A DNA stretch of 64,000 nucleotides from a bacterium (lineage in GTDB: Bacteria > Armatimonadota > Fimbriimonadia > Fimbriimonadales > Fimbriimonadaceae): contig JAIXUN010000002.1 in NCBI GenBank assembly GCA_027483535.1, positions 62,001-126,000 on the forward strand, in the 5' to 3' direction. The notes beneath the pieces are model-generated. The model saw only the letters and a program-made list of their open reading frames with translations. It did no database searches and was not told where the DNA came from. A program made the translations under genes and the position numbers. Every line of letters begins with the position of its first letter. Position 1 is the stretch's first letter. Below, piece after piece: positions 34,864 to 42,998 of this stretch.

Positions 34864-35043
34864 TTGTCGCGGCTCCGCCGCTTTTACGGAACCACCCCGC
34901 CCCGTTGGGGCACCCCTCCCAGGAGGGGAATTTTAGGGAACGCCGTCCAAGAACGTCTCTCTATCGTTAGTTATCCGGACCCCTCACCCGGTCCTTCGGA
35001 CCACCCTCTCCCCCGGAGGGGCGAGGGTTCTCGCGATTGAAAA
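34864..35043 (+). repeat. 178-base composite repeat, copy 1
   Basis: Starts TTGTCGCGGCTCCGCCGCTT, continues through type B and a non-palindromic linker (GGGAACGCC..CCAAGAACGTC, then CTATCGTTA) and ends with type A and GATTGAAAA. Nearly the same sequence recurs at 35911 with a constant offset of 1047 bases. Confidence 0.8.
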
Positions 35044-35910
35044 CTTTTCGATGGAAGGTCCGAATCAAATTCCCCTCTATGGAGGGGTGGCGCGGAGCGC
35101 CGGGGTGGTCGGCATTTTCGACTGCTTCCCGATTACCTTCAAGACGGACAATGTGTTCATGGACAAGGTCGGTAGTTTTCATGCGTTGGAACCCGGAACC
35201 ACCCCGCCCCTCTCGGGGCACCCCTCCATAGAGGGGAATATAGTGGGGCCTTTCCTTACCAGGGGCCCGGAGGACTGACCAGAAACTTTGTATTTGCGAG
35301 AGGGACACGCTCTTGCCAGGGCTCCGCCCTTCTGGTTTTTAACGGATTCTGAAACCCAGGGTTGAAACCCTGGGCTGCGATGCTTGTCGCGGCTCCGCCG
35401 CTTTCGGAGTGGAGTGGGATCCCCATTAAATTCCCCTCCATGGAGGGGTGGCCTGAAAGGCCGGGGTGGTCTCCGGGATTTCGGTTTTAGTTACCAATGA
35501 GCCGGGATCAGACATGGAAGTTTCTCGCCTGAAGAACGCAGGCCGAGACTGGAATCGCCGACCACCCCGCCCCGTTGGGGCACCCCTCCCAGGAGGGGAA
35601 TTTTGGACCCCTCACCCGGCCTTCGGCCACCCTCTCCCCCAGAGGGGCGAGGGTTCTCGCGATTGCAAAAACTTTCGGGGAAGGTCCTGGCAAAAGGGGC
35701 GGAGCCCCGGCAATCATCGCAGCCTAGGGCAACGCCCTAGGTTTGGGTGCCGTCCAGAAAATTCCCCCTCGCCCATCCGTTTTCGGAGCGGAGAGGGGGC
35801 CAGGGGGTGAGGGGTGGTCTCCCTTTACCGCTGTTCTATTGCCAGGGCTCCGCCCTTCTGGCTTCGGAGAAGAACCTCTTACCCAGGGTTGAAACCCTGG
35901 GCTGCGATGC

Positions 35911-36090
35911 TTGTCGCGGCTCCGCCGCTTTTCCGGAACCACCCCGCCCCTGTCGGGGCACCCCTCCCAGGAGGGGAATTTAAGGGAACGCCTTCCAAGA
36001 ACGTCCTCCTATCGTTAACTATCCGGACCCCTCACCCGGCCTTCGGCCACCCTGTCCCCCAGAGGGGCGAGGGTTCTCACGATTGAAAAA
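35911..36090 (+). repeat. 178-base composite repeat, copy 2
   Basis: The same modules in the same order as the copy at 34864, including the linker with CCAAGAACGTC and CTATCGTTA. Differences are scattered substitutions, several of them inside stems (GGTCCTTCGGACC against GGCCTTCGGCC), where pairing is preserved. Confidence 0.8.
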
Positions 36091-36221
36091 ATGTCCTTTA
36101 TGGGGTCCCACCACAACTCATCTCGATACAAGGTCACCCAGAAGCAGCGGACCCGTCATGAGCAACGAAGCCCAGGGTATTCCCCACCAGGCAATTCACC
36201 TGGCTATCTGATCTACCGACC

Positions 36222-37322
36222 TTAGGGAGCCGACTTATCAGGCGGGACCGTTTTCTTATCGTCCACCTTCTTCTCGTCAGACTTCTTGTCCTCGACAGGC
36301 TTGGCGTCTTTCTCCCGCGACACACCCGTAGGCGTTGTCGACGACGGTTGGAAGAGCACCAGCAACTCTCCCGGCTCCCAACCTCGACCCTCGACCGCAG
36401 CCGGGGCCCAGGGCCGATACCGAACCGTGCCGTTCTTCATGAACTCCACAAACCCCAACGACCCCTTGCCGACCGAAGCGACAAACGGACCCTTGCCTTC
36501 CAACCGAGAGCCGCTCGCAAGCGGCGAGGCTTCAAACGAGACGTAAGCGCGGACCTTTCCGTGCCGAATCAACTCGGCGCCAAACCGTTTGGCGGTGGCG
36601 TCTCCAAATACGGATTCGTTGTGTTTCTCGGTCGTTTCCTCCGGAGAGGCCTCTTCTTTTGCCTTGGGAAACGCTCGGCGACCAATGACGAAAACGTCTT
36701 TAACGCCCTCTTTCTCCGCCTTGTCCAACTGGGCGATCATCCATCGCAAGGGGACCTGCAAGTTCTCGGCGGCTTCGGTGTCGGTGTTCACCACCAAGAA
36801 CCGCTCGCCTTCAAACGTAAAGGCGACCGTACGCGTGGCGTGGCTCTCCTTAAGGCCGTCGAGGTTCGGCTTTTCGGTAGAAGGTCCGCCCGAATACGCC
36901 TTGGTGCGATTGAGTTTGCCGAGGATCGTGTTCCAGTCGGCGAGTTTTTCGCTTCCGGAGGGCACGGGTAAGAACTCGAACGGGAGGTCTCGGGCGATCG
37001 GCGCGAGTTTGGTGGCGATCTCTGGGGTGAGACCCATCACGAAGAACCGCTTCGGAACGCTCTCCATTCGCTTCAATCGGGCGACCCACGGCTCCACTTC
37101 CTTCACATCGGTGGGGGCATGAATCAGGCCGACGCTGCCTTTTAGCTCGTTCGGGGCGGCAAGGGCGTTTTTGGAGTCACCGGGAATAGGGGCGCCAGGC
37201 TGAGAGGTTCCGCGATTGTAGGGGGTCGATCCGTCAGTAGGATTCGTTCCTCCGCAACCGGCGATGAGCGCAAGTGCCATTCCGCCTGCAAGGTGTTTGG
37301 AACCCGTTGCGAGTCCTTTCAT
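36222..37322 (-). CDS. Lipoprotein with degenerate metallophosphoesterase-like domain
   Basis: A 366-residue protein from the ATG at 37322 (the frame also opens at a TTG at 37346). A lipoprotein signal, AGGMALALIAGC, gives Cys at about residue 23. A disordered linker follows. From about residue 60 the order of elements (IHAPTDVKEVEPWVARLKRM...RTVAFTFEGERFLVVNTDTEAAENLQVPLRWMIAQLDKAEKEGVKDVFVIGRRAFP) resembles a calcineurin-like phosphoesterase, but the usual D-x-H, GD and GHxP metal ligands are absent, so it is probably inactive or structural. The C-terminus is a long Lys/Asp-rich tail. The fold is an inference. Confidence 0.6.
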   Translation of the reverse strand: MKGLATGSKHLAGGMALALIAGCGGTNPTDGSTPYNRGTSQPGAPIPGDSKNALAAPNELKGSVGLIHAPTDVKEVEPWVARLKRMESVPKRFFVMGLTPEIATKLAPIARDLPFEFLPVPSGSEKLADWNTILGKLNRTKAYSGGPSTEKPNLDGLKESHATRTVAFTFEGERFLVVNTDTEAAENLQVPLRWMIAQLDKAEKEGVKDVFVIGRRAFPKAKEEASPEETTEKHNESVFGDATAKRFGAELIRHGKVRAYVSFEASPLASGSRLEGKGPFVASVGKGSLGFVEFMKNGTVRYRPWAPAAVEGRGWEPGELLVLFQPSSTTPTGVSREKDAKPVEDKKSDEKKVDDKKTVPPDKSAP

Positions 37323-37424
37323 GCGTTTCAAAATCTTCGATTCCAAACTAGTGCCCCCTCTACATTATTGTCCGAAGGGGGCGGCTCGTTACGGTGGGAT
37401 GCGGAGATTGCGGGTTGACGGACG

Positions 37425-38366
37425 CTACTGAGGTAGAAGCTCTTCCGGGTGCTCTTGTAGGTAGGTCAGCAACACGCGACGCTTTTCCGTTCCCCGAGAC
37501 CCCGGTTTGGGTGGCGGAAGCAGACCGGGCAAGTTTCTTTGGACTCGGTCGTAAACACTTTGCCAGCGCTTCTTCACCGCTTCGTGACTCACTCCCAACC
37601 GATCGGCAATTTCAAGATCGGTGAGCCCAAACACAGCCTCGCTGAGAATGGCGACTTGAGCATCGTTGAAGCCAAGGATGGGAATGGGCGAACAGAACAA
37701 CCGAATCAAGAAGAAATTCCCGCTGGCGTAGGCCATCTCCTTGTCGAGTTCGATGAGATAGACCTTTTCCGAGTCGGATAGGGACTCGTTGAACTTGTTG
37801 TACGAGTTCACGATCCTCATCCCAGCCTTCACCGAGGCCTGCAAAACTTCTGAGGATCGTAGCTCGTGGATCAGCCGACGAATGCGATAGCCAGCGAACC
37901 GATCGGCAAATCGGTTCACCAACTGCGACTGCAAGTAAACGGGATCGAGTTCATTGTTCGTCGCGTCGTATTCGTAGGTCATCACCACGACGTTCAAAAG
38001 ACTCTCGCGGTTCAGGCGCGCCATCTCCTCGTCTATGGGGAAGGGTCGCATGCCTTCTCGGGCCATCGCTAAGAGGTTGCGGGTGATCCCAGGGGTTGGG
38101 GTCTGAATGATCTGATCGATTGCCATGCTGTTGACAAATGCCCAGCACATCAAGGCAATCACCTCCGTCTCGTGAGGGCGGCTGGGATCTCGTGAAATGG
38201 TTTCCAGCGCAATCCCAACAACGGGTGCGTGTTCGAAGAAGAAGGCGTATTCTTTGCGATACTCGGCTTCTTGAGAAGGCGTGAGCGGCCTTCGCGTTTT
38301 TACTAAACGAATGTACGAATCGCAATCTTCTGCTGTGATCAAGCGACTTCGAAACCTTGTGTACAA
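37425..38366 (-). CDS. Transcription regulator with C-terminal LuxR-type HTH
   Basis: A 313-residue protein. Near residue 235, LGFNDAQVAILSEAVFGLTDLEIADRLGVSHEAVKKRWQSVYDRVQ (read in parts) is a LuxR-type four-helix DNA-binding module. The N-terminal 220 residues are helical and unrecognised; a conserved-looking ALMCWAFVNSMAIDQIIQTP lies near residue 73. It starts at TTG at 38366, with AGGAGA nine bases upstream in support. It probably binds DNA in response to a signal sensed by the N-terminal domain; ligand and targets are unknown. Confidence 0.7.
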   Translation of the reverse strand: MYTRFRSRLITAEDCDSYIRLVKTRRPLTPSQEAEYRKEYAFFFEHAPVVGIALETISRDPSRPHETEVIALMCWAFVNSMAIDQIIQTPTPGITRNLLAMAREGMRPFPIDEEMARLNRESLLNVVVMTYEYDATNNELDPVYLQSQLVNRFADRFAGYRIRRLIHELRSSEVLQASVKAGMRIVNSYNKFNESLSDSEKVYLIELDKEMAYASGNFFLIRLFCSPIPILGFNDAQVAILSEAVFGLTDLEIADRLGVSHEAVKKRWQSVYDRVQRNLPGLLPPPKPGSRGTEKRRVLLTYLQEHPEELLPQ

Positions 38367-38488
38367 CTCTGGAGATCTCCTCTGACCTTCGCTTCCAGTT
38401 TCCCCCTCTAGGCTGCCCTTGTGGGGCGTAAATTAGCGTTGATGCAAAGTTTACGAAAAAAGGGAGTAATATTTTCGAAGGGTTACCC

Positions 38489-38494
38489 TATAAT
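38489..38494 (+). promoter_or_regulatory. TATAAT -10 box before a candidate RNA
   Basis: An exact TATAAT overlaps the imperfect palindrome AGGGTTACCCT (38480-38490). The region 17 bases upstream (GTAATA) is a weak -35. No plus-strand gene follows for more than 4 kb. Confidence 0.45.
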
Positions 38495-38500
38495 CATAAA

Positions 38501-38645
38501 CGCTGTATTGCAGAGAAAGTCCTGATATTGTGGATTTCAAAAAGCAATTCTTGACGATAGATTGCAATTACAGACTCGTTAGGCGTTCATTTGAAGCGCA
38601 AAAGACGAACGGCATCTCTAGATCGGCTTCACCCTAAGTGCGCCG
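38501..38645 (+). ncRNA. Candidate small RNA with its own promoter and terminator
   Basis: In the 319-base gap between two minus-strand genes, a TATAAT box at 38489 is followed after about 130 bases by a terminator-like hairpin AGATCGGC...GCCGATCT with TCTTTT (38619-38648). The stretch between has no open reading frame of note. CTGTATTGCAG near 38503 can pair with TGCAATTACAG near 38563, giving a second stem. Nothing plus-strand lies upstream that the terminator could serve. I infer an RNA of ~145 nucleotides; no known family is recognised. Confidence 0.4.
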
Positions 38646-38685
38646 ATCTTCTTTTCGCCCGCTCTTTATGAATGCACTCCGCCGG

Positions 38686-39609
38686 TTAGGGGTTGGCCTT
38701 TGAAAGGAGCGCTCTCACCGAATCAACGTCGCGGTGCATCTGCTCGACCAGGGCATCCAAGCTCGCGAAGTTTTGCTCCTCTCGAACGAAGTCGGTGAGC
38801 TTCAGCACAATGTGCTCTCCGTACAGGGAGTCGCCGGGGTAGTCCAACAAAAAGGCTTCAATGGAACGGGGTCCTCCGCCGACTGCGGGTCGAGTCCCTA
38901 TCGCGAGCGCGGCCTTGAAGCAGCCGCGGGAGCATTCGAAAGTGGCTGCGTAAACACCGTCCGTCGGGAGTACTTGATCCATAGACCGGGCGATGTTGGC
39001 GGTGGGGAAGCCAAGGGTGCGACCCAGCTTTTGACCGCCCACTACAAACCCGTGAAGCTCGAAGGGTCGGCCCAGGTATCGCCCCGCCAGAGCGACTTCG
39101 CCACGTTGAACGGAGGCTCGCACCAGACTGGAACTCACTCGATCCTCTCCAACCAGGAAGGGTTCCACAACATTGGTGGCAATGCGTTCGGCAAGCCATT
39201 CGGTGGTGCCTTCTCGACCGTTGCCAAGGGCAAAGTCGTGGCCAATCACCAGTTCACCCGCTCGTAGCTTGGATCGGAGGATCTGCTCCAAAAAGTCCTC
39301 GGCAGACATTCGGCTCAGCCAGGCGTTGAAGGGTAGGACAACCACCAGCCCAACCCCCAGTTTTTCGAACTCTTTGAGGTTGACGGAGAGCGGAGCCACG
39401 GCCTGGGGAGCTTTGCCGGGATTCAAGACCTTAGCCGGGTGACGATCGAACGTGAGAACGATCAACGGCAGTTCCTTCTCTTTGGCCACCTTTGCCGCAG
39501 TTTGGATGACCGCCCGATGGCCTAAATGGACGCCATCAAAGGTGCCTATGCAAATCACCGCTTGGGGCCATTCGGCTTGAAGAAGTTCAACGCCAAAGTG
39601 AATCTGCAT
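38686..39609 (-). CDS. ribF: Bifunctional riboflavin kinase / FAD synthetase
   Basis: A 307-residue enzyme making FMN then FAD. The N-terminal FAD synthetase domain has the nucleotidyltransferase motif IGTFDGVHLGH at residues 21-31, then IVLTFDRHP and VIGHDFALGNGREG. The C-terminal flavokinase domain has RTLGFPTANIARS near 193, the PTDGVYAATFE strand and LLDYPGDSLYG. Length and domain order are standard. It is the most downstream gene of the csrA-TM-ribF group on the minus strand. Confidence 0.95.
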   Translation of the reverse strand: MQIHFGVELLQAEWPQAVICIGTFDGVHLGHRAVIQTAAKVAKEKELPLIVLTFDRHPAKVLNPGKAPQAVAPLSVNLKEFEKLGVGLVVVLPFNAWLSRMSAEDFLEQILRSKLRAGELVIGHDFALGNGREGTTEWLAERIATNVVEPFLVGEDRVSSSLVRASVQRGEVALAGRYLGRPFELHGFVVGGQKLGRTLGFPTANIARSMDQVLPTDGVYAATFECSRGCFKAALAIGTRPAVGGGPRSIEAFLLDYPGDSLYGEHIVLKLTDFVREEQNFASLDALVEQMHRDVDSVRALLSKANP

Positions 39610-39621
39610 GAGTCGTAAAGT

Positions 39622-40152
39622 TTACCGAGCGGCCGAAGTGCTCGCGGCAAGATTGGAGATTGCGACCCGGATCGTGAGTGCCACTATCTGGATTCCCAAA
39701 ACCGGAAGTGTGCCCCAAACGCTCGACCACACCAGGGCGGTTTGAGCCTGCGCAGGACGGACAATGATCTGGCTCGAATCTGTTCCGTACAGGTTGGCGA
39801 GCGTGACGCAAAACACAAACCACAAGAAGGGGAGGGTGAAGTTGAGCGGAGCTTTCCACCGATTGAAGGGGATGAGTTGAGGCGAAAGAGTCGAGCAAAG
39901 GACAACCAAAAATGCGGACGCCATGGGGAATGCGGCGAGCAGCAATACGCCGCGAAGGTCCAGCCCGGCTGGCGTTTTTAAGCCTAGGTTGGGAAGAGTG
40001 GCGACGGCGAAAATGAGCGCGATCAGAACACAACTGAAGCTCCCATCGATGGCAAGGCTCAATCGCGTGAACCAAGTGGACTGAGGTTCTTGAGCGGAAG
40101 GTTCGGAATGCCCCTCGATTCCGGAAATTGGATCGGTGAAGGTATCGCTCAT
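39622..40152 (-). CDS. Integral membrane protein of unknown function
   Basis: A 176-residue protein between csrA and ribF. A hydrophilic N-terminal 35 residues precede four hydrophobic segments: SFSCVLIALIFAVATLP, VLLLAAFPMASAFLVVLCS, LNFTLPFLWFVFCVTLANL and WGTLPVLGIQIVALTIRVA. No family is recognised. It starts 30 bases downstream of the csrA stop and ends 12 bases before the ribF ATG, so it is part of the same transcript. A role in motility or metabolism cannot be decided from sequence. Confidence 0.65.
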   Translation of the reverse strand: MSDTFTDPISGIEGHSEPSAQEPQSTWFTRLSLAIDGSFSCVLIALIFAVATLPNLGLKTPAGLDLRGVLLLAAFPMASAFLVVLCSTLSPQLIPFNRWKAPLNFTLPFLWFVFCVTLANLYGTDSSQIIVRPAQAQTALVWSSVWGTLPVLGIQIVALTIRVAISNLAASTSAAR

Positions 40153-40182
40153 CGACTCCCTGTCAGACGCCGAAAATCGGGC

Positions 40183-40392
40183 TCAAAGTTCCGGGAGATC
40201 TTCCGGATTGACCTGAGCGGCGCCGACGTTTTCTTGAACGATCTGCTCCCAGATTTCTTTTCGATGGACAGCGACGTTCTTGGGCGCCTTGATGCCAATG
40301 CGGACCTGCTCACCACGCACCTCGAGGACGACAATCTCAATGTCGTCTCCGATTACGATGCTTTGGCTGATTTTTCGTGTAAGAACAAGCAT
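40183..40392 (-). CDS. csrA: Carbon storage regulator CsrA
   Basis: A 69-residue RNA-binding protein. [20 protein letters not shown] and [22 protein letters not shown] are the classical CsrA sequence, including the conserved N-terminal LTRK and the central IGIxAP. It binds GGA motifs in mRNA leaders and blocks translation, including flagellin in organisms with FliW. Its own ATG is preceded by AAGGAAGG, so a GGA motif overlaps the ribosome-binding site and autoregulation is plausible. It lies next to fliW and flgL, a typical flagellar arrangement. Confidence 0.97.
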   Translation of the reverse strand: MLVLTRKISQSIVIGDDIEIVVLEVRGEQVRIGIKAPKNVAVHRKEIWEQIVQENVGAAQVNPEDLPEL

Positions 40393-40520
40393 GTCCGCCT
40401 TCCTTGGCTTTGTTGTATTGTACGCCGATTGCGTGGTTTAAGTCCGCGTAGTGGGATAGCCCCAGGGAACCTTGCGAACTTCCCGCTCAGCGGCACTGCA
40501 TGAAGTCAGGGATGGCAACG

Positions 40521-40555
40521 GCAAGAGTTTAGGGTTATTCGTCCAAAACTCTTGC
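40521..40555 (-). promoter_or_regulatory. Hairpin with GGA in its loop between fliW and csrA
   Basis: Arms GCAAGAGTTT (40521-40530) and AAACTCTTGC (40546-40555) pair exactly. Read on the minus strand, the loop is TGGACGAATAACCCT (15 bases), which contains GGA, the core that CsrA binds in hairpin loops. The element is in the 204-base gap between the fliW stop and csrA. It has no T-run on either side. Confidence 0.45.
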
Positions 40556-40596
40556 TCAATGTTATGCCATCAAAGAGTTAAGCGCAAGTTTTTTAC

Positions 40597-41052
40597 TTAC
40601 GCGGCAACGGGTTCGGCCGCTTCTACAGCCGGGAAGACGCGGTGCTTCACGCTGTAGTTCGGATCTTCAAGAATCAATTGTCGCGCCTTTTGGGTGTTGC
40701 CGTTCACAACAATCGGGCCCGCCAAATTGAGCGTCATGTCCTTCGGTCGACCCTTGGGGATGTTCGCGGTAACGAATATGACCGTCGGGGTCTCCTCGGT
40801 GAGTCCCAGGGATTCCGCCTGCGATTTCGAGACCGTGGGGGAATACTCGGGGATGAGGTGCTCCGGGATCGCTACCAGAAACGCCAGCGAGGGATCGTCG
40901 ATGCATTGCAGCCATCGAAACGCGCTGTCGTCTTTGGTGCAAAGCACCACGAATTGGTGGGCGTGCGGGAAGCCAACCAGGCCCTCCGCAAAGTCGATGA
41001 TGTCTTCTTGATTGAATGTGATTGATCCGAATCGAGTGCCTTCTAGGTTCAT
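40597..41052 (-). CDS. fliW: Flagellar assembly factor FliW
   Basis: A 151-residue protein of typical FliW size. GLVGFPHAHQFVVLCTKDD, FRWLQCIDDPSLAFLVAIP and LTLNLAGPIVVNGNTQKARQ (read in parts) are conserved FliW elements. FliW sequesters CsrA and binds flagellin, so it releases flagellin translation when flagellin is scarce. The gene lies 8 bases after flgL and 204 bases before csrA. That CsrA and FliW are neighbours supports an intact CsrA-FliW-flagellin switch. Confidence 0.96.
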   Translation of the reverse strand: MNLEGTRFGSITFNQEDIIDFAEGLVGFPHAHQFVVLCTKDDSAFRWLQCIDDPSLAFLVAIPEHLIPEYSPTVSKSQAESLGLTEETPTVIFVTANIPKGRPKDMTLNLAGPIVVNGNTQKARQLILEDPNYSVKHRVFPAVEAAEPVAA

Positions 41053-41060
41053 ACCGTTTC

Positions 41061-41942
41061 CTATCGCATGAATTCCAAGAGACTGAGCCGAAATCCTTGG
41101 CTGGTCACTTGAAGGGCGGCTTGGTAAGCCGATTCGGCGCTCTTAAGTTCCGTGATCGCCTGAGTGATGTCGACGTCTTCGATATCCGAAGCGTCGCTGG
41201 TCAGTTCGTCCACTCGACGCCCGTGCGTCGCTGCGATCTGATCCAATTGGCGGAGTCTTCCTCCGACCATGCCCCGAGCCACGTTCACGTTCTTGATTTC
41301 CTGTTGGATTTCATTCACGTGCAGATCGCTTAAGGCAGAGACGTTGCCTCCCTCTAGAGAGAGACGAATACGATCGAGAGTATTGTAAAGATCGGTAAAG
41401 ATGGGGTCGCCCGGAAGGTTCGCCGCCACGGTCTCATCGGGGCTGACTTCTAGGAGCACAGGAGCGTTGTCGCCATTGTAGGTAATGCCGTTGCTGCCGA
41501 GCGTGATGGCGGGTCGATCGGTTTGTTGCCCGCTGAAAATGTAGCTTCCCGTCGCGTTGCGTGTATTAGAAATCTGCAGAAGTCGCTTCTGAATCGAGTC
41601 GATCTCCGAGGCCATTGCCGAGCGTTGCTCTTGTCCCACGGAGGTGTTTGCGCCTTGCAAAACCAAGGTGTACGCTCGCGAAGACAGGGTGGAGACCTCG
41701 GTGAGTGAGGACTCGGTGAGCTGAAGGTTGTTTTTGCCTCGGTTGATGTTGGTGGTGTACTGCTCCAACGCCGCCTTCATCGACTTGATATCGACGACGG
41801 CGCGCATTCCACCGGGATCGTCGCTCGGCTTCTCAATGCGCTTCCCCGAACTGATCTGCGACATCAGGTCGAAATACTTTCGCTGCGAGACCTCGATGTC
41901 CCGTTGGAAGGTGGCGTATTGGTTTGAAGTTCCGATTCGCAT
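41061..41942 (-). CDS. flgL: Flagellar hook-associated protein 3 (FlgL)
   Basis: A 293-residue flagellin-family protein. The N-terminal helix (MRIGTSNQYATFQRDIEVSQ, SQISSGKRIEKPSDDPGGMRAV) and the C-terminal helix (TQAITELKSAESAYQAALQ, LSLLEFMR) are the coiled ends shared by flagellins and HAPs. FlgL links hook to filament. It heads the transcript flgL-fliW-csrA. Its own upstream region (41943-42058) contains a GC-rich CCCCGG/CCGGGG hairpin. Length is normal for a short FlgL. Confidence 0.95.
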   Translation of the reverse strand: MRIGTSNQYATFQRDIEVSQRKYFDLMSQISSGKRIEKPSDDPGGMRAVVDIKSMKAALEQYTTNINRGKNNLQLTESSLTEVSTLSSRAYTLVLQGANTSVGQEQRSAMASEIDSIQKRLLQISNTRNATGSYIFSGQQTDRPAITLGSNGITYNGDNAPVLLEVSPDETVAANLPGDPIFTDLYNTLDRIRLSLEGGNVSALSDLHVNEIQQEIKNVNVARGMVGGRLRQLDQIAATHGRRVDELTSDASDIEDVDITQAITELKSAESAYQAALQVTSQGFRLSLLEFMR

Positions 41943-42058
41943 ATCGACCCATCGTTGTTATCGGATGGAGCGAGTCGGGTTTTTAGAGGAAATCCCCGGG
42001 TTTTTACCGGGGGCGATCCAAGCCGAGGATTTCCGAGTTTCGTTGCAACTAAGTTGAG

Positions 42059-42934
42059 TTATTTCTTGGAGCCAAGGACGCCGATATCGCCGAGCCAGTC
42101 GGCCAATCGGGTCGGCCAGGTCTTCACCGCTTGCAGGTTGCTTCGATTGCCCATGTTGAATCCGTGACCGCCTCCGCTGAGCAGGTGGAACTCCAGCGGT
42201 CTCTTGGCGGCGCGATGCTTCGCCACCAGGTCGAGGCACACATTGGCGGAGCCGTCATCCGAAGAGACGAGGATAAAGCTGGGAGTCTTCGAGGCGGGGA
42301 GTTCTTTGGGGATTCCAACGGGACCGGGGTAAATCCAGGCTAGGAAATCGGGCAGAGAGCTTTCTTGATCCACCGGATCGGTGGCGGACGGGTTGGCGCC
42401 CGAACCGGTGAAGGCGACCGCGGAAACCACTTCGCCGCCCGCAGAGAACCCGAGCATGCCGACTCGGTTCTTGTCGACGCCAAATGTCGCCGCCTGGGCG
42501 CGAACCAACCTCACCGCCCGACCCCCGTCGGCAAGACAGGTGGCCTCGACCTCTAGTCCGGAATCCTTGTCCCGAGCGAGCCGATACTTCAGCACAAACG
42601 CGGTGACGCCTAAGGTGTTCAAGTAGAGCGCGGCCTTGGTGCCCTCTTCGCCCACTACCAACTCTCGGTGACCTCCGCCGGGGGCGATGATGACGGCCGA
42701 CCCGTTTGGCTTTTCCGGCTTGTAGACGGTGATCGTGGGATAGTAAATGTGACCAATCGACCAGGGATTCGGCTTCGTTTCGGGCTCGTCTTTGCGATGC
42801 TCGCTCCCGGGGGCGCCGTTCTTCCAGAGGGGAATCACGGGGGGCGTGTCTTGAGTGAGAGGACCCAGATTCGAGGGTTGATTGAGCGGAGTCGCGAAGA
42901 TGAAAGCGGTTAGAATCGCTGCGCCAGAGACCAT
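42059..42934 (-). CDS. Alpha/beta hydrolase, esterase/acetylesterase type (COG0657-like)
   Basis: A 291-residue exported hydrolase from the ATG at 42934: the longer frame to 43036 adds a Cys/Arg-rich stretch that overlaps the regulator gene. A signal peptide is MVSGAAILTAFIFATPL. The oxyanion motif is APGGGHRELV, the nucleophile is Ser in MLGFSAGGEV, the acid is in VSSDDGSANV and the histidine is in SGGGHGFNMG. The sequence IPLWKNGAPGSEH and YYPTITVYKPEKPNG match secreted acetyl-xylan-type esterases. It probably deacetylates polysaccharides or their fragments. The XRE-cupin gene is 64 bases upstream. Confidence 0.85.
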   Translation of the reverse strand: MVSGAAILTAFIFATPLNQPSNLGPLTQDTPPVIPLWKNGAPGSEHRKDEPETKPNPWSIGHIYYPTITVYKPEKPNGSAVIIAPGGGHRELVVGEEGTKAALYLNTLGVTAFVLKYRLARDKDSGLEVEATCLADGGRAVRLVRAQAATFGVDKNRVGMLGFSAGGEVVSAVAFTGSGANPSATDPVDQESSLPDFLAWIYPGPVGIPKELPASKTPSFILVSSDDGSANVCLDLVAKHRAAKRPLEFHLLSGGGHGFNMGNRSNLQAVKTWPTRLADWLGDIGVLGSKK

Positions 42935-42998
42935 GCGCTCACGATAACACCCCTCGGGTCTGACTGCAAACCTTGCAATCGGGCACAAGCAAGTGCGG

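Larger units (their letters stand above)
34650..36221. repeat. 1.5-kb mosaic field of dispersed palindromic repeats
   Basis: No gene is seen. Three main modules alternate. Type A (GGACCCCTCACCCGG...GGGGCGAGGGTTCTCGCGATTG) is at 34977-35040, 35605-35665 and 36025-36085. Type B (ACCACCCCGCCCC...CACCCCTCC..GAGGGGAATT) is at about 34888-34935, 35196-35240, 35560-35604 and 35935-35981, with inverted copies at 35069-35110 and 35430-35471. Type C (CCAGGGTTGAAACCCTGG plus GTCGCGGCTCCGCCGCTTT) is at about 35355-35403 and 35883-35932. A short CCAGGGCTCCGCCCTTCTGG element is at 35317 and 35843. Modules lie in both orientations. Confidence 0.8.

Noticed and set aside
38551-38556. TTGACG as -35 of a second promoter in the RNA gap
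   Set aside because: No -10-like hexamer is found 16-18 bases downstream.
41943-42058. Terminator in front of flgL
   Set aside because: CCCCGG/CCGGGG hairpin near 41993 exists but has no T-run on the minus strand; it might be a 5' structure.
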